Shown here in pieces: positions 1 through 8,118 of a stretch of 22,183 bases of DNA. The number at the start of each line of letters is the position of its first letter. The stretch's first letter is position 1. Source of the DNA: an uncultured Planctomycetaceae bacterium. GTDB lineage: Bacteria; Planctomycetota; Planctomycetia; Planctomycetales; Planctomycetaceae. The translations under genes and the position numbers were made by a program. The stretch spans positions 1-22,183 of the forward strand of contig CAIXQV010000392.1 in the NCBI GenBank assembly GCA_903921605.1. Reading direction: 5' to 3'. The notes beneath the pieces were generated by a model, which saw nothing but the letters and a program-made list of their open reading frames with translations, had not been told where the DNA came from and ran no database searches.

Positions 1-929
1 CCGCGAGAGCTGAGGTACTCACACAGTGGTTCTGTAGTCGACTTCAGTTTGACGAAAATGATTACGCCATCGATCGGTTCTGCTTCGAGAACTCGGCCGA
101 GAGCGGCTTCCTTCTGATACTGTCCGACGACAACAAAACGCTGACGAATCGTGTCGGCGGTTGCCGTCTTCTGGCGAATCGTGACTTCGGCAGGATTCTT
201 CAGATGCTGTTGAGCAATCCGGCGAATCGGTTCCGGCATTGTTGCCGAGAACAGAGCAATCTGACGTTTCTCCGGAAGCTGAGTCAGCACCCACTCCACG
301 CTTTCCGCAAATCCCATGCGGAGCATTTCATCGGCTTCGTCCAGCACCAGACACTTCAGGTTGCCGAGGTTCAGCGAGCCGCGATTCATGTGGTCCATGA
401 CTCGGCCCGGAGTTCCCACGATAACATGCACGCCACGCTTCAGTTGTGAAAGCTGAGGCTGATAGGCGGCACCACCGTAGATCGCGACGACTCGCAACTG
501 ACTCATCTTAGCCGCGTACTTTTCGAACGCAGCGGCCACCTGAATCGCAAGTTCTCGCGTTGGTACGAGCACCAGCACCTGAGGCTGCTTCAGTTCAAGT
601 TCGATCCGCTGCAGCAGCGGCAACGCGAAGGCTCCGGTCTTTCCGGAACCCGTCTGAGCCTGACCGACCATGTCACGACCTTCCAGAAGCAGCTTAATTG
701 TCTGCTCCTGAATCGGCGTGGGATTTGTGTAGCCGGACGCTTCAATAGCGGCCATCAATGGCGCACACAGACCCAGCTTGCGAAACCCATTCTCGGGCTC
801 CGGCTGGACCATCACTTCTACTTCTTCAATGGTCGTTTCTTCTGCTTCAGCCATGTCTTCACATTCAACCAAAGTTTCGATTTCAAGTTCTTCAGAGTTC
901 ATATTTTCAGAGATTTCACTGACGGACAT
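1..929 (-). CDS. DEAD-box ATP-dependent RNA helicase, DeaD/CsdA-like (3' end cut by window)
   Basis: This is the N-terminal 309 residues of an RNA helicase whose gene runs off the left edge. It should unwind RNA duplexes using ATP, as in ribosome assembly, mRNA turnover or cold adaptation. Visible motifs in order are the Q motif (GYTNPTPIQEQ, residues 66-76), Walker A (AQTGSGKT, 91-98), PTREL (123-127), TPGR (173-176), DEAD (197-200) and SAT (228-230). The second RecA domain begins at about residue 260 and is cut. Residues 1-45 form an acidic, Glu-rich extension that is not part of the helicase core. The start at 929 is the most upstream ATG in frame; a second ATG at 902 is equally possible, and neither has a clear Shine-Dalgarno. 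It lies 81 bases downstream of another DEAD-box gene on the same strand, so the two may be co-transcribed. DeaD versus a related RhlB/RhlE subgroup cannot be settled without the C-terminus. Confidence 0.9.
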   Translation of the reverse strand, partial: MSVSEISENMNSEELEIETLVECEDMAEAEETTIEEVEVMVQPEPENGFRKLGLCAPLMAAIEASGYTNPTPIQEQTIKLLLEGRDMVGQAQTGSGKTGAFALPLLQRIELELKQPQVLVLVPTRELAIQVAAAFEKYAAKMSQLRVVAIYGGAAYQPQLSQLKRGVHVIVGTPGRVMDHMNRGSLNLGNLKCLVLDEADEMLRMGFAESVEWVLTQLPEKRQIALFSATMPEPIRRIAQQHLKNPAEVTIRQKTATADTIRQRFVVVGQYQKEAALGRVLEAEPIDGVIIFVKLKSTTEPLCEYLSSR

Positions 930-962
930 AAGAACAAATTTCCAATTCGGGATGAGAGAAAT

Positions 963-987
963 CCCCGGCGAACAGCTTTCACCGGGG
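963..987 (-). terminator. GC-rich hairpin between the two helicase genes
   Basis: A six-base inverted repeat (CCCCGG/CCGGGG) with a 13-base loop lies 24 bases after the stop of the RhlE-like gene and about 34 bases before the start of the next helicase. On the minus strand it is followed only by a short weak T-rich stretch (ATTTCTC). It may be an attenuator or RNA-stability element rather than a full terminator. Confidence 0.3.
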
Positions 988-1010
988 CATTGCAGATGCT
1001 TGGAAGAAAA

Positions 1011-2795
1011 CTACTGATTCGTGCGAGCCGCAGGTCGCTGACGGCGTTCCGGCCGACGCTCACCGCGTGCTGACGACTGTCGTTCTTCCACATCAACCCC
1101 ATCACCAAAACTGAGGCCATCGTTTCGCGAGTCATTGCCACTCGGACGGCGAGCTGCCTGAGCTCGACCGGCAAGTGGTCCAGCCTGCGCCGGACGTCCC
1201 TGAGGTGGACGACCTGACTGCTGAGGCCTTCCGGAACCCTGTGGTCGGCTACCCTGCGAAGAGCGTTCCGACTGTTGAGGCCGACCTGTCTCCTGAGACC
1301 GGGATTCCTGAGGTCGTGACGTCTGACGACGCAGACCAGAATTGGCCACCGGAGCATCCTGACGGCGAGGATCCGGACGTCGCTGACGCTCGGCTTCACG
1401 CCCCATATCTTTTCGAGGTGGCTCGGTCCGATCACCAGCTCGCGGACTGCGAGGACGATCGTCTCGGGCCGGAGCCGGATTGCGAGGTCGATCATCGCGA
1501 TCGCCTTGTGAGGGGCGTTCGCCACGAGCTGCCTGCAGTGGATGCAGACGACCTGAATGCTGTGCCGGACGCTGACCACCACGTTGTGGCCTGTCACCGC
1601 GACCCTGTCCGCGACGTGAGTCACCGGATTCCCGCGGAGCTTCTTCAACATGCTGATTCATATCGAAGCCCGGAACTTCCAGAACATCGATCTTCATGCC
1701 GATCAGCTTTTCGATGCTCTTCAGCATGCGACGCTCTTCGGAATCACAAAGCGAAACCGCCACGCCCGTCGCACCAGCTCGACCAGATCGGCCGATACGA
1801 TGCACGTAGGTTTCTTCTTCTGTTGGCATGTCGTGAAGATAAACGTGAGATACAAGGTCCACGTCGATCCCGCGAGCCGCGATGTCTGTCGCCACAAGAA
1901 TCGGAGGACGCTGGCCCTTGAACTCTTCCAGAATTCGCTGACGCTTGTTCTGGCTCTTGTTCGCGTGAATCGCTTCCGACTTAAATCCGGCCGCGACCAG
2001 GTTGCGTACGATTCGGTCAGCGCCATGCTTGGTTCGGCTGAAGACGATCGCTCGTGATGGATTATGCTGAACCAGCAGCTCGATCAACAGGCGAGTCTTG
2101 TGCTTCTGCGGCACAAAGCAGACACTCTGCTCAACCAGCTCCGTCGTCTTCTGTTTTGGAACGATCTGAATGCTGACCGGGTTGTGCAGGATGGAGTTCG
2201 CGAGATCTCGAATCTCCGGCTTCATCGTCGCAGAAAACATCAGTGTCTGACGCTTGCGAGGCACATGCTCCAGAATCCGACGAATCGCCGGAAAGAAGCC
2301 CATGTCCAGCATGCGGTCTGCTTCGTCAAGGACGAGCGTGTTCAGACCTTCCAGATGAACATAACCCTGCTTGATCAGGTCGAGCAATCGGCCCGGTGTG
2401 GCCACAACCACATCGACGCCTTTGCGAAGAGCACTGACCTGAGGCTGTTGTCCAACTCCGCCATAAATCGTGGCGACTCGAACGGAGGCAAAGGCTCCGT
2501 AGTTCGTAAAGCTTTCGTGAATCTGAACAGCCAGTTCGCGAGTACTCGCGAGTACCAGCACGCGAATCTGGCGCGGAGCGCCTTTTGCGGCCGGAGCGGC
2601 GTCCAATAAGCGATTAAGGATTGGTAATGCGAAGGCTGCTGTTTTTCCTGTTCCGGTCTGAGCGATCCCGATCACATCGTGCCCTTCGAGCACTGTGGGG
2701 ATGGCTTGGGCCTGAATAGGAGTGGCAACAGTGTAGCCTTCCTGCAATACGGCGCGCAACAGGGGCTCGGCGAGCCCGAAGTCTCTGAAATTCAT
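1011..2795 (-). CDS. DEAD-box ATP-dependent RNA helicase, RhlE-like, with long basic tail
   Basis: Complete 594-residue RNA helicase. The two RecA-like domains fill residues 1 to about 375: Q motif (YTVATPIQ, 21-28), Walker A (AQTGTGKT, 45-52), TPGR (133-136), DEAD (157-160), SAT (188-190), the motif IV region (IVFSRTKHGAD, 250-260), ATDIAARGID (302-311) and HRIGRSGRAG (332-341). Motif Ia reads ASTREL rather than the usual PTREL, a small oddity. Residues 380-594 are a low-complexity tail rich in Arg, Gln, Pro, Gly and Ser with repeated RPQ/SGRP-type pieces. Such tails bind RNA non-specifically and are typical of long RhlE proteins. The start at 2795 has an AGGA Shine-Dalgarno six bases upstream, and that site lies within a hairpin (see separate entry). 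The gene is followed by a second DEAD-box gene on the same strand. Cytoplasmic; likely acts in ribosome maturation or RNA decay. Confidence 0.93.
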   Translation of the reverse strand: MNFRDFGLAEPLLRAVLQEGYTVATPIQAQAIPTVLEGHDVIGIAQTGTGKTAAFALPILNRLLDAAPAAKGAPRQIRVLVLASTRELAVQIHESFTNYGAFASVRVATIYGGVGQQPQVSALRKGVDVVVATPGRLLDLIKQGYVHLEGLNTLVLDEADRMLDMGFFPAIRRILEHVPRKRQTLMFSATMKPEIRDLANSILHNPVSIQIVPKQKTTELVEQSVCFVPQKHKTRLLIELLVQHNPSRAIVFSRTKHGADRIVRNLVAAGFKSEAIHANKSQNKRQRILEEFKGQRPPILVATDIAARGIDVDLVSHVYLHDMPTEEETYVHRIGRSGRAGATGVAVSLCDSEERRMLKSIEKLIGMKIDVLEVPGFDMNQHVEEAPRESGDSRRGQGRGDRPQRGGQRPAQHSGRLHPLQAARGERPSQGDRDDRPRNPAPARDDRPRSPRAGDRTEPPRKDMGREAERQRRPDPRRQDAPVANSGLRRQTSRPQESRSQETGRPQQSERSSQGSRPQGSGRPQQSGRPPQGRPAQAGPLAGRAQAARRPSGNDSRNDGLSFGDGVDVEERQSSARGERRPERRQRPAARTNQ

Positions 2796-2800
2796 TCTTT

Positions 2801-2831
2801 ATCCTGGGGTAAAATGAAACATTCCCAGGAC
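2801..2831 (-). promoter_or_regulatory. Leader hairpin overlapping the RBS of the RhlE-like helicase
   Basis: On the minus strand, TCCTGGG (2830-2824) can pair with CCCAGGA (2808-2802), with one further G-U pair outside (2831 with 2801) and a 15-base A/T-rich loop. The 3' arm contains AGGA, which sits six bases before the ATG at 2795 and is the obvious Shine-Dalgarno. Folding would therefore hide the ribosome binding site. The pairing is directly visible; a regulatory role is inference. Confidence 0.5.
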
Positions 2832-3502
2832 CGAATGCGAGAGACGCGACTTGCATGGTTTCGAGAAGGTGGACTCTCGATGGAACCAAAAGGGCGAACT
2901 CAAGAACTATTGGAACTGGCAGTCGTCCATTGAAAAGCGAGTTCAAAACCGAAGTCTTGAGAGGCTCAGCAGCCTATGGAATCGAAACTGAATGCTTCCC
3001 TGATCAAGTCGACACTCGCGTGAAAAGTTCACGTCATGAAAGTGGACTCGAAAGTCAGTTGTGGCGTAACTATACCAGCAATCGTCCAAATAGACAGGTA
3101 AATTCTGGTCTTCTCTCAGATTCTGGCGGTTCTGGCGGAATTTCCCCGAGAAAAATCTGCGATTCTGAGGAACGAAAAACGGCGAAAACAGCTCGACATC
3201 TTCTTCCGTGATCGGGTCATCGCTAACAACCGGACGTTGTCGTCCCCATGTCTCTGCCGCCCAATGTCGCAATCTCGCTCCGCCGAGATGAGCCTTACTG
3301 GCTGCACATTGCAAGTCGAAAAAGGCACCGCCCATTGTGCACTTTATGGCGCGGCAGTCATTCGGTATCGACGTGGGATCTTTGTGAAAGGGCCTTGTGC
3401 AAGGCTCGTCTCGGCGGAGCGAGACGGCTACTTTTGAAGGCAACTTACTCCCTCGCTCGTTACTTCCTGCTTCACGCACTCAAAAATGCCGTAGTTACTT
3501 AC
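2832..3502. other. Gene-poor spacer of about 670 bases
   Basis: This stretch separates the RhlE-like helicase from the polyprenyl synthase gene. Open frames exist, the largest being 178 codons on the minus strand at 2943-3479, but that frame reads through the inverted-repeat arms at 3271-3426, has no recognisable domain and has an Arg-rich, shadow-like composition. The spacer also contains a perfect nine-base tandem duplication (TTCTGGCGG) at 3121-3138. It presumably holds the promoter of the helicase genes, but I could not pick a convincing -35/-10 pair. Confidence 0.5.
3271..3426. repeat. Inverted-repeat element (26-base arms)
   Basis: The left arm at 3271-3296 is the reverse complement of the right arm at 3401-3426 at 23 of 26 positions, with 104 bases between them. 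Each arm is itself a small hairpin: the right arm has CGTCTCG and CGAGACG (7 bp) around a GCGGAG loop. No transposase or open frame of note lies inside. The design resembles a non-autonomous mobile element or a REP-type intergenic repeat. Only one copy is present in this window. Confidence 0.6.
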
Positions 3503-5461
3503 TCAGCCCGGAACACCCGTCGCCGAACATGTTGCGGCCGCCATTACGGTCCCGCCAATAATCGGAAGCAGGCTGCGGCTGCCGTTGGTCCGAGTGTCCA
3601 ACTGGACAAAAACTCCCGGGTTTTCTTCCAGCGGCGTTGGCGGCAGATCTTTGGCAAGCACCGTTTCGATAAAGAAATGCAGCAAATCGCGAATCTGGTC
3701 GTTTTCGATGTCTGCAACGAGTGACTCCGCTTTCTCCCGCGATCGCTCGACCAGCATCTCTGCCTTTTCAAACACGTCGCAGGCTTTGAAGATTTCTCGC
3801 AACCGATCAACTCGCTTGTGATTCGTCGAATGACCCGGCGTCTCGGACAAAATCTCCTTCAGTTCAGCTCGCTGCTGTTCATTGGCATCCTTGAGAGCCA
3901 GGGCCAACAGTACGGTCGGTCGCAAAGCCAGAGCATCCTGACCGGCAACAAGCTTATTATCAGTATCGCCCTGCCAGTCTTTCAGGTCGTTCAACACCTG
4001 AAAGGCAACGCCCACGTGACGACAGAACTGCGGAACCAAATCCGTTGATGCCAGCGGATGATTGGCCATGCGCAACCCGGCGTACAGGGCCGCTTCAAAT
4101 GCCGGAGATGTCTTCAGGGAATAGATCTGCAAAGCATCCAGCGGAGTCAAATTCCAATCCGGAGACTTCTGAAACGCCATCTCCGCGCCCTGTCCGTCGC
4201 ACAGACGAATATGAGCGGTCGACATGCTGTTCAACACATCGATCGCAATCTCGGGGCTAAGTTCCCGAGCCGAATGAATAAAGCGGTATCCCAACCCAAT
4301 CAGATGATCGCCAATGTTGATGGCCTGCCCAGCGCCGTGCTGGCGATGCAGGGTTTCTTTGCCGTAACGATATTGGTCATTGTCCTGAATATCGTCGTGA
4401 ACCAGCGATGCCTTATGGAACGCTTCAATCGCCATGGCCACACGAGCCACAGCATCCGGAATCGCGGGAGTCTCAGCTCCGGTCGTCAATCCACCCGCAC
4501 CCAATGCGGCATGCCACGCGGCGACGGTAATGAACGGGCGAAACCGTTTTCCGCCTTTCGACAGCCATTCGTAGGAGATATTTTCAGTGAAAGCAATCGG
4601 TGAGTTTCGGCGCGACTCATCCTTCGTACGTACTCGTGGCGACAGTCGCTCGAAGTCGTCTTCAAAGATCTTCGCCGTTGCTCGCATTAGCGGCACATAA
4701 CTGGTGGTCGGCTTTTCCGGCAGCGGCTCATATTTGTCCAGGACGTCCCAGACCCAGGCTTCATCCAGAGTTGTGTTCAGGCAGTCGCCGGAATGCAGAG
4801 GTACCGCGTAGGATGGAACCCCGGCAATCAGGATTTTATCAATTGCCTTCTCCAGCACGTTCAGGCAGGCGACTCCCAGAATCCCGTCGATGTATCCGGA
4901 GACAATAATCTTCAGAACGACCGGTGAGCCTTCAGCAACCAGAACTTTATAGCCCAGTTGCTCCGCACGAACCTTATAGTCTGCGATGGAACAGGCACCG
5001 CAACGTTCGCAGTCGAGACCAAATTGAGTGTACTCGGCCGGGCAACCTTCGGCATGTTTCAAACAATGAGGCAGCAACAGCATGCGTCGATTAAACGGAA
5101 TCGCCAGGAACTGCTGCTTCCAGAAAAAGTTGCCGACCATCACCATCGAAAAGCCCAGATACTTTTCTGGCAACTGCATCTGGTCCAGCAATGTTCGCCC
5201 GTGATGTTCCAGTTCATTGCGAGTAAACGCGCGGCTGCGATCCAGTGATCGCGCGTACTCTTCGGCAGCGACTTTGACTTTTTCTCGCAGTTCCAGAGTA
5301 TCCGGAACGGCTTTCAGATGAGTGGTACTGCGACGCTTGCCCTTCTTCTTGACCGGGGCCGGATCATCTTCATCATCCACCAGCCGGTGATCTTCCGGAA
5401 AGGAAGGACGCATGGGTTCGTCATCGTCTGCGATGGAGTTGTCGACATGGGCGATTGACAC
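3503..5461 (-). CDS. DUF116 domain fused to polyprenyl (isoprenyl) diphosphate synthase
   Basis: A 652-residue protein with two parts. Residues 95-240 look like DUF116, with cysteines at 133, 140, 151, 154, 157, 199 and 227, including CERCGAC (151-157), suggesting a metal or Fe-S site. Residues 285-605 are a trans-isoprenyl diphosphate synthase: GGKRFRP (303-309), first Asp-rich motif DDIQD (356-360), and a second motif reading NDLKD (491-495), where the first Asp is Asn. The residues four and five before the first DDxxD are Ser and Ala; in this family small residues there usually allow products of C20 or longer. Residues 1-50 are acidic then Lys/Arg-rich and probably disordered. Expected reaction: successive condensation of IPP with an allylic diphosphate. 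The usual stand-alone enzyme is about 300-350 residues, so the N-terminal half is extra. It lies downstream of a class II terpene cyclase on the same strand, 285 bases away, so a shared terpenoid pathway is plausible. The role of the DUF116 part is unknown. Confidence 0.88.
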   Translation of the reverse strand: MSIAHVDNSIADDDEPMRPSFPEDHRLVDDEDDPAPVKKKGKRRSTTHLKAVPDTLELREKVKVAAEEYARSLDRSRAFTRNELEHHGRTLLDQMQLPEKYLGFSMVMVGNFFWKQQFLAIPFNRRMLLLPHCLKHAEGCPAEYTQFGLDCERCGACSIADYKVRAEQLGYKVLVAEGSPVVLKIIVSGYIDGILGVACLNVLEKAIDKILIAGVPSYAVPLHSGDCLNTTLDEAWVWDVLDKYEPLPEKPTTSYVPLMRATAKIFEDDFERLSPRVRTKDESRRNSPIAFTENISYEWLSKGGKRFRPFITVAAWHAALGAGGLTTGAETPAIPDAVARVAMAIEAFHKASLVHDDIQDNDQYRYGKETLHRQHGAGQAINIGDHLIGLGYRFIHSARELSPEIAIDVLNSMSTAHIRLCDGQGAEMAFQKSPDWNLTPLDALQIYSLKTSPAFEAALYAGLRMANHPLASTDLVPQFCRHVGVAFQVLNDLKDWQGDTDNKLVAGQDALALRPTVLLALALKDANEQQRAELKEILSETPGHSTNHKRVDRLREIFKACDVFEKAEMLVERSREKAESLVADIENDQIRDLLHFFIETVLAKDLPPTPLEENPGVFVQLDTRTNGSRSLLPIIGGTVMAAATCSATGVPG

Positions 5462-5525
5462 TGGGAGAATCTCCGGGTGGAGCTATAGATGATTTCGGTG
5501 GCGGGCTAGTTTACCAGGCGAGCGG

Positions 5526-5541
5526 CAGGGCGTCAGCCCTG
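5526..5541. repeat. Short perfect hairpin upstream of the polyprenyl synthase gene
   Basis: CAGGGC and GCCCTG form a six-base stem with a four-base GTCA loop, 65 bases upstream of the ATG at 5461 on the minus strand. There is no T-run after it, so it is a weak terminator candidate. It may be an intergenic repeat or leader structure. Confidence 0.4.
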
Positions 5542-5650
5542 AGAGCGATTCCAGATGCAGATCAGATACAATTCTTTTTTGGTGGCTAACAGACCTTCAC
5601 GTCCTTAGTCCAGGTCGTCCAATGTCTTCTCGGCGTGTTGATTTAATCCT

Positions 5651-5721
5651 GACCCGCTGCGTGAGCGAGGGATTGTTGTTGAAAACGCGGCAACGTTTAT
5701 CCCTCGCTGACGCTTCGGGTT
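5651..5721. repeat. Inverted repeat (22-base arms) between cyclase and prenyl synthase genes
   Basis: The arms at 5651-5672 and 5700-5721 are reverse complements at about 18 of 22 positions, separated by 27 bases. The element sits 26 bases after the stop of the cyclase gene on the minus strand. It could fold in the transcript and act as a processing or termination point, or it could be a dispersed intergenic repeat. No T-run follows in the direction of transcription. Confidence 0.55.
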
Positions 5722-5746
5722 GTGATCAGCGCCCGATCATTACGCC

Positions 5747-7627
5747 TTAACTTAATCGCCTGTTCCGCCAGCGGTTTAACCCCGCAGCCGCAAATATGAT
5801 TGGGTAAAGATCCTCAAAATACCAGAGTCGAGCAAAATAGAATCCGATCGGACTGGGCTGATCCACTGTGCCTTCATTCACCCTGGCTGCCAGCCACTGA
5901 GCCGCTTTGTCATTTGCCAGTCGAGCTACCGGAAAGTCGACGAGACTGTCTAATGCCAGTCCGGTTTCTTCCACGGAGCTTTGCAGACCGCGACGAGCTG
6001 ACCAGCCGCCGTCGTCGTTCTGATTTTCCAACAACCAGCGAACAGCCCTTTGGCAACAGTCCGATGAATTCTGGCCTATCGTACCCAGCGCGCGGACGAC
6101 TCGCGATGTCCCGTACAGAGGATTTTCGTCGTCTTCGTTGAATTGATGGCCAAACCACAGCGGCAGCCAGGTTCCGTCGGCTCGCTGAACGTTTTCCAGA
6201 TACCGGATTCCTCGTTGCATCGACTTCTCAGTTCGAGTCCGCAGCTTCTGGTCGATCCCCGGAATTCGACGCAGCCACAAGTAAAATGCTCGTAATGTAT
6301 GAGCCGTCAGATCGCAGGAACTTCGGTCAAACGGCAGAGTCCCCCAGCCTCGGCAAAACGTGGGCCAGCCCCCATCACGGTTTTGCAGATCGAGCAACCA
6401 AATTGTCGCCGCGCGAAGGGAGGAAATCTCTTCCGAAGAAAACGATTCTTCTGATGAGCGAAGATTCATCACCGCCAGCATTGCTCCCGGAGTATCGTCG
6501 GCGTCGGGCACTCCGCCGGGAAGATTCGTCCACGACCAACCACCCGGTGCTGCATGTGTATAGGGATGAACGACTCGGTACTGCTGGCCGAGCAGCCAGT
6601 TGCGGATTGTTTCTGGTTGCCAAACACCGTTTGTGGCAGAGTCGAGTGATGGAGGGCTCGGACGGCTGACGCTCTGCCGCTCGCCGAGATTATTCACGCC
6701 GAGTGCATTCACACTGAGCGTTGTGACCCATGTGGTCAGATTCGTATCGATGGGCCAACTGCCGTCTTCGCGAACAGACGCTTCGATAAACTGCAGGCAT
6801 CGCTGCGTCACCACATGGTCAAACAGGCCGCATCCGAGCAGACTCATGCAGACGAAACTCGTCAGCGGAGTCGCTTCCAGAAATCCACCGTTCGTCGGCT
6901 GAATCGACTCCAGCACTTTCAATGATGGCTTTATCGCCGCGTGACGAATCATACGTACGATGGGATTCCAGTGCCCCTGGTGCTTGAAGATCACCTGGCC
7001 AATCGCAATCAACGCTGGTAAAGCATAGCTGACAACCGGCATTCTCACGGCGGCGTAGAGCTGATGCGGCACGCACGACAATTCAAACGGCAGCGGAATC
7101 ACGTCCTTCCATTCCACAATTCCCGCTAATGCACAATGTGTGAGAATGGGAACCGAAAACGTATGGTCCTTGCCGTATCTTCGGATGACCGCTGGCACAC
7201 CACCCACCTGAGCAATGTGGTGGCCGGAAGATTCCGTGACTTGCTGCCACCTCGCGATCGTCTCATCCGGCAGTGCTTGTTGTTGGACGACTTCCGCGGT
7301 GGCTCGAAAAACAGCGTGACACAACATGCTTGTTGAAATGTTGCTGATACTCAGAATCGTATCACCCCAGCCGCCGTCTGCGTTCTGATGGTCAGCCAGC
7401 CATTCGAGGCCACCGTTCATCAACGACCTCCAGCGAAGTCGCTGATCCTCATCAGCGGTGGCTTCGGCTGCCTTATGCAGAGCCATTACGGCGGTCGCGG
7501 TGGACAATGCAGATGTCGACAATCGACCGGTCCACCAACCCTGCTCATTGCGGTGCGAAAGGAGAAGGCGATTCACCGCGTCTGCGGCATCGTTTACTAA
7601 CTCCGGAGTAGAGTTCCGAAAAGACAT
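5747..7627 (-). CDS. Squalene-hopene-cyclase-like class II terpene cyclase
   Basis: An alpha/alpha-barrel prenyl cyclase of 626 residues from the chosen ATG at 7627; an upstream in-frame ATG at 7690 would give 647. I prefer 7627 because homology to the family begins only about 20 residues later. The acid motif DADDT (residues 396-400 counted from the upstream ATG) matches the DxDDT of squalene-hopene cyclase, whose middle Asp protonates the substrate. QW-type repeats are visible: NADGGWG (103-109), REDGSW (307-312), NRDGGW (437-442), RADGTW (503-508) and NDDGGW (558-563). The C-terminal FARLWYFEDLYP block (619-630) resembles the usual end of the family. Length is typical. Expected role: cyclisation of squalene or another long linear isoprenoid at the membrane, giving hopanoid-like lipids. 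Whether the substrate is squalene cannot be read from sequence. It is followed on the same strand by a prenyl diphosphate synthase, consistent with a terpenoid locus. Confidence 0.85.
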   Translation of the reverse strand: MSFRNSTPELVNDAADAVNRLLLSHRNEQGWWTGRLSTSALSTATAVMALHKAAEATADEDQRLRWRSLMNGGLEWLADHQNADGGWGDTILSISNISTSMLCHAVFRATAEVVQQQALPDETIARWQQVTESSGHHIAQVGGVPAVIRRYGKDHTFSVPILTHCALAGIVEWKDVIPLPFELSCVPHQLYAAVRMPVVSYALPALIAIGQVIFKHQGHWNPIVRMIRHAAIKPSLKVLESIQPTNGGFLEATPLTSFVCMSLLGCGLFDHVVTQRCLQFIEASVREDGSWPIDTNLTTWVTTLSVNALGVNNLGERQSVSRPSPPSLDSATNGVWQPETIRNWLLGQQYRVVHPYTHAAPGGWSWTNLPGGVPDADDTPGAMLAVMNLRSSEESFSSEEISSLRAATIWLLDLQNRDGGWPTFCRGWGTLPFDRSSCDLTAHTLRAFYLWLRRIPGIDQKLRTRTEKSMQRGIRYLENVQRADGTWLPLWFGHQFNEDDENPLYGTSRVVRALGTIGQNSSDCCQRAVRWLLENQNDDGGWSARRGLQSSVEETGLALDSLVDFPVARLANDKAAQWLAARVNEGTVDQPSPIGFYFARLWYFEDLYPIIFAAAGLNRWRNRRLS

Positions 7628-7690
7628 GGGAGTCGAATGCGTCCTCGTGAATTGCCTGATCGGCTGCTCCCTCAGTTCTCCCGAGAACAT

Positions 7691-8118
7691 TGCTCAGTGA
7701 TCAGGCAAGTGCATGACTTTGGCGAAATGTGATGATCTGACGATCGGTCAGAATTTAACAGATGGACTCACCAATGTCAGGCGGCCGATTGCTGGGTTTT
7801 TCTTAAGGGTGTTTCCGTGGTGCGTGGGGGCGAATGGAATGATGCGGAGGAAAATGAGTGGATTTCGTCGCTGGTCGAGAACGCAAAAAGATCTCGAACT
7901 GGAAGCCTGTGCGAGAAGCCGGGTTGCCGCTAAACTCTGCAACTTGTGTTTTCGCAGCTCTTCCAGTTCTCCCAATTTGATTAAGGACTGCGAAGTTACG
8001 CAGAGAAAACAGCTTTGGAAATGCTCTGTTCCGAAACGGACCGCGGTGACGGAAGATTCATATTCGCGAGTTTTGGGACGGTCGAATTGGCAAAATTGAC
8101 ATCTGCAGGAAGCAAACG
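7691..8118. promoter_or_regulatory. Divergent spacer between cyclase and parE-like genes
   Basis: About 430 bases lie between the outward-facing cyclase (minus) and topoisomerase (plus) genes, so promoters for both must be here or nearby. Short open frames exist on both strands without recognisable domains. An AGGA ribosome binding site is present at about 8107-8110, just before the ATG at 8119. I found no convincing -35/-10 pair, operator or RNA gene. Confidence 0.5.

Noticed and set aside
899..1651. Minus-strand 250-codon open frame overlapping the helicase tail
   Set aside because: It is a frame shadow of the Arg/Gln/Pro-rich tail of the RhlE-like gene. The low-complexity, GC-rich codons keep other frames open, and no domain is visible.
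1175..1921. Plus-strand 248-codon open frame antisense to the helicase
   Set aside because: Same cause as above: it is the complement of the tail and motif VI region, with an Asp/His/Pro-rich composition and no RBS or domain.
2943..3479. Minus-strand 178-codon open frame in the spacer
   Set aside because: It reads straight through both arms of the inverted repeat at 3271-3426, has no recognisable domain and no convincing RBS. A genuine small gene is not fully excluded.
8096..8101. TTGACA close to the parE-like start as a -35 box
   Set aside because: It is only about 20 bases before the ATG and overlaps the RBS region, leaving no room for a -10 and transcript start before the gene.
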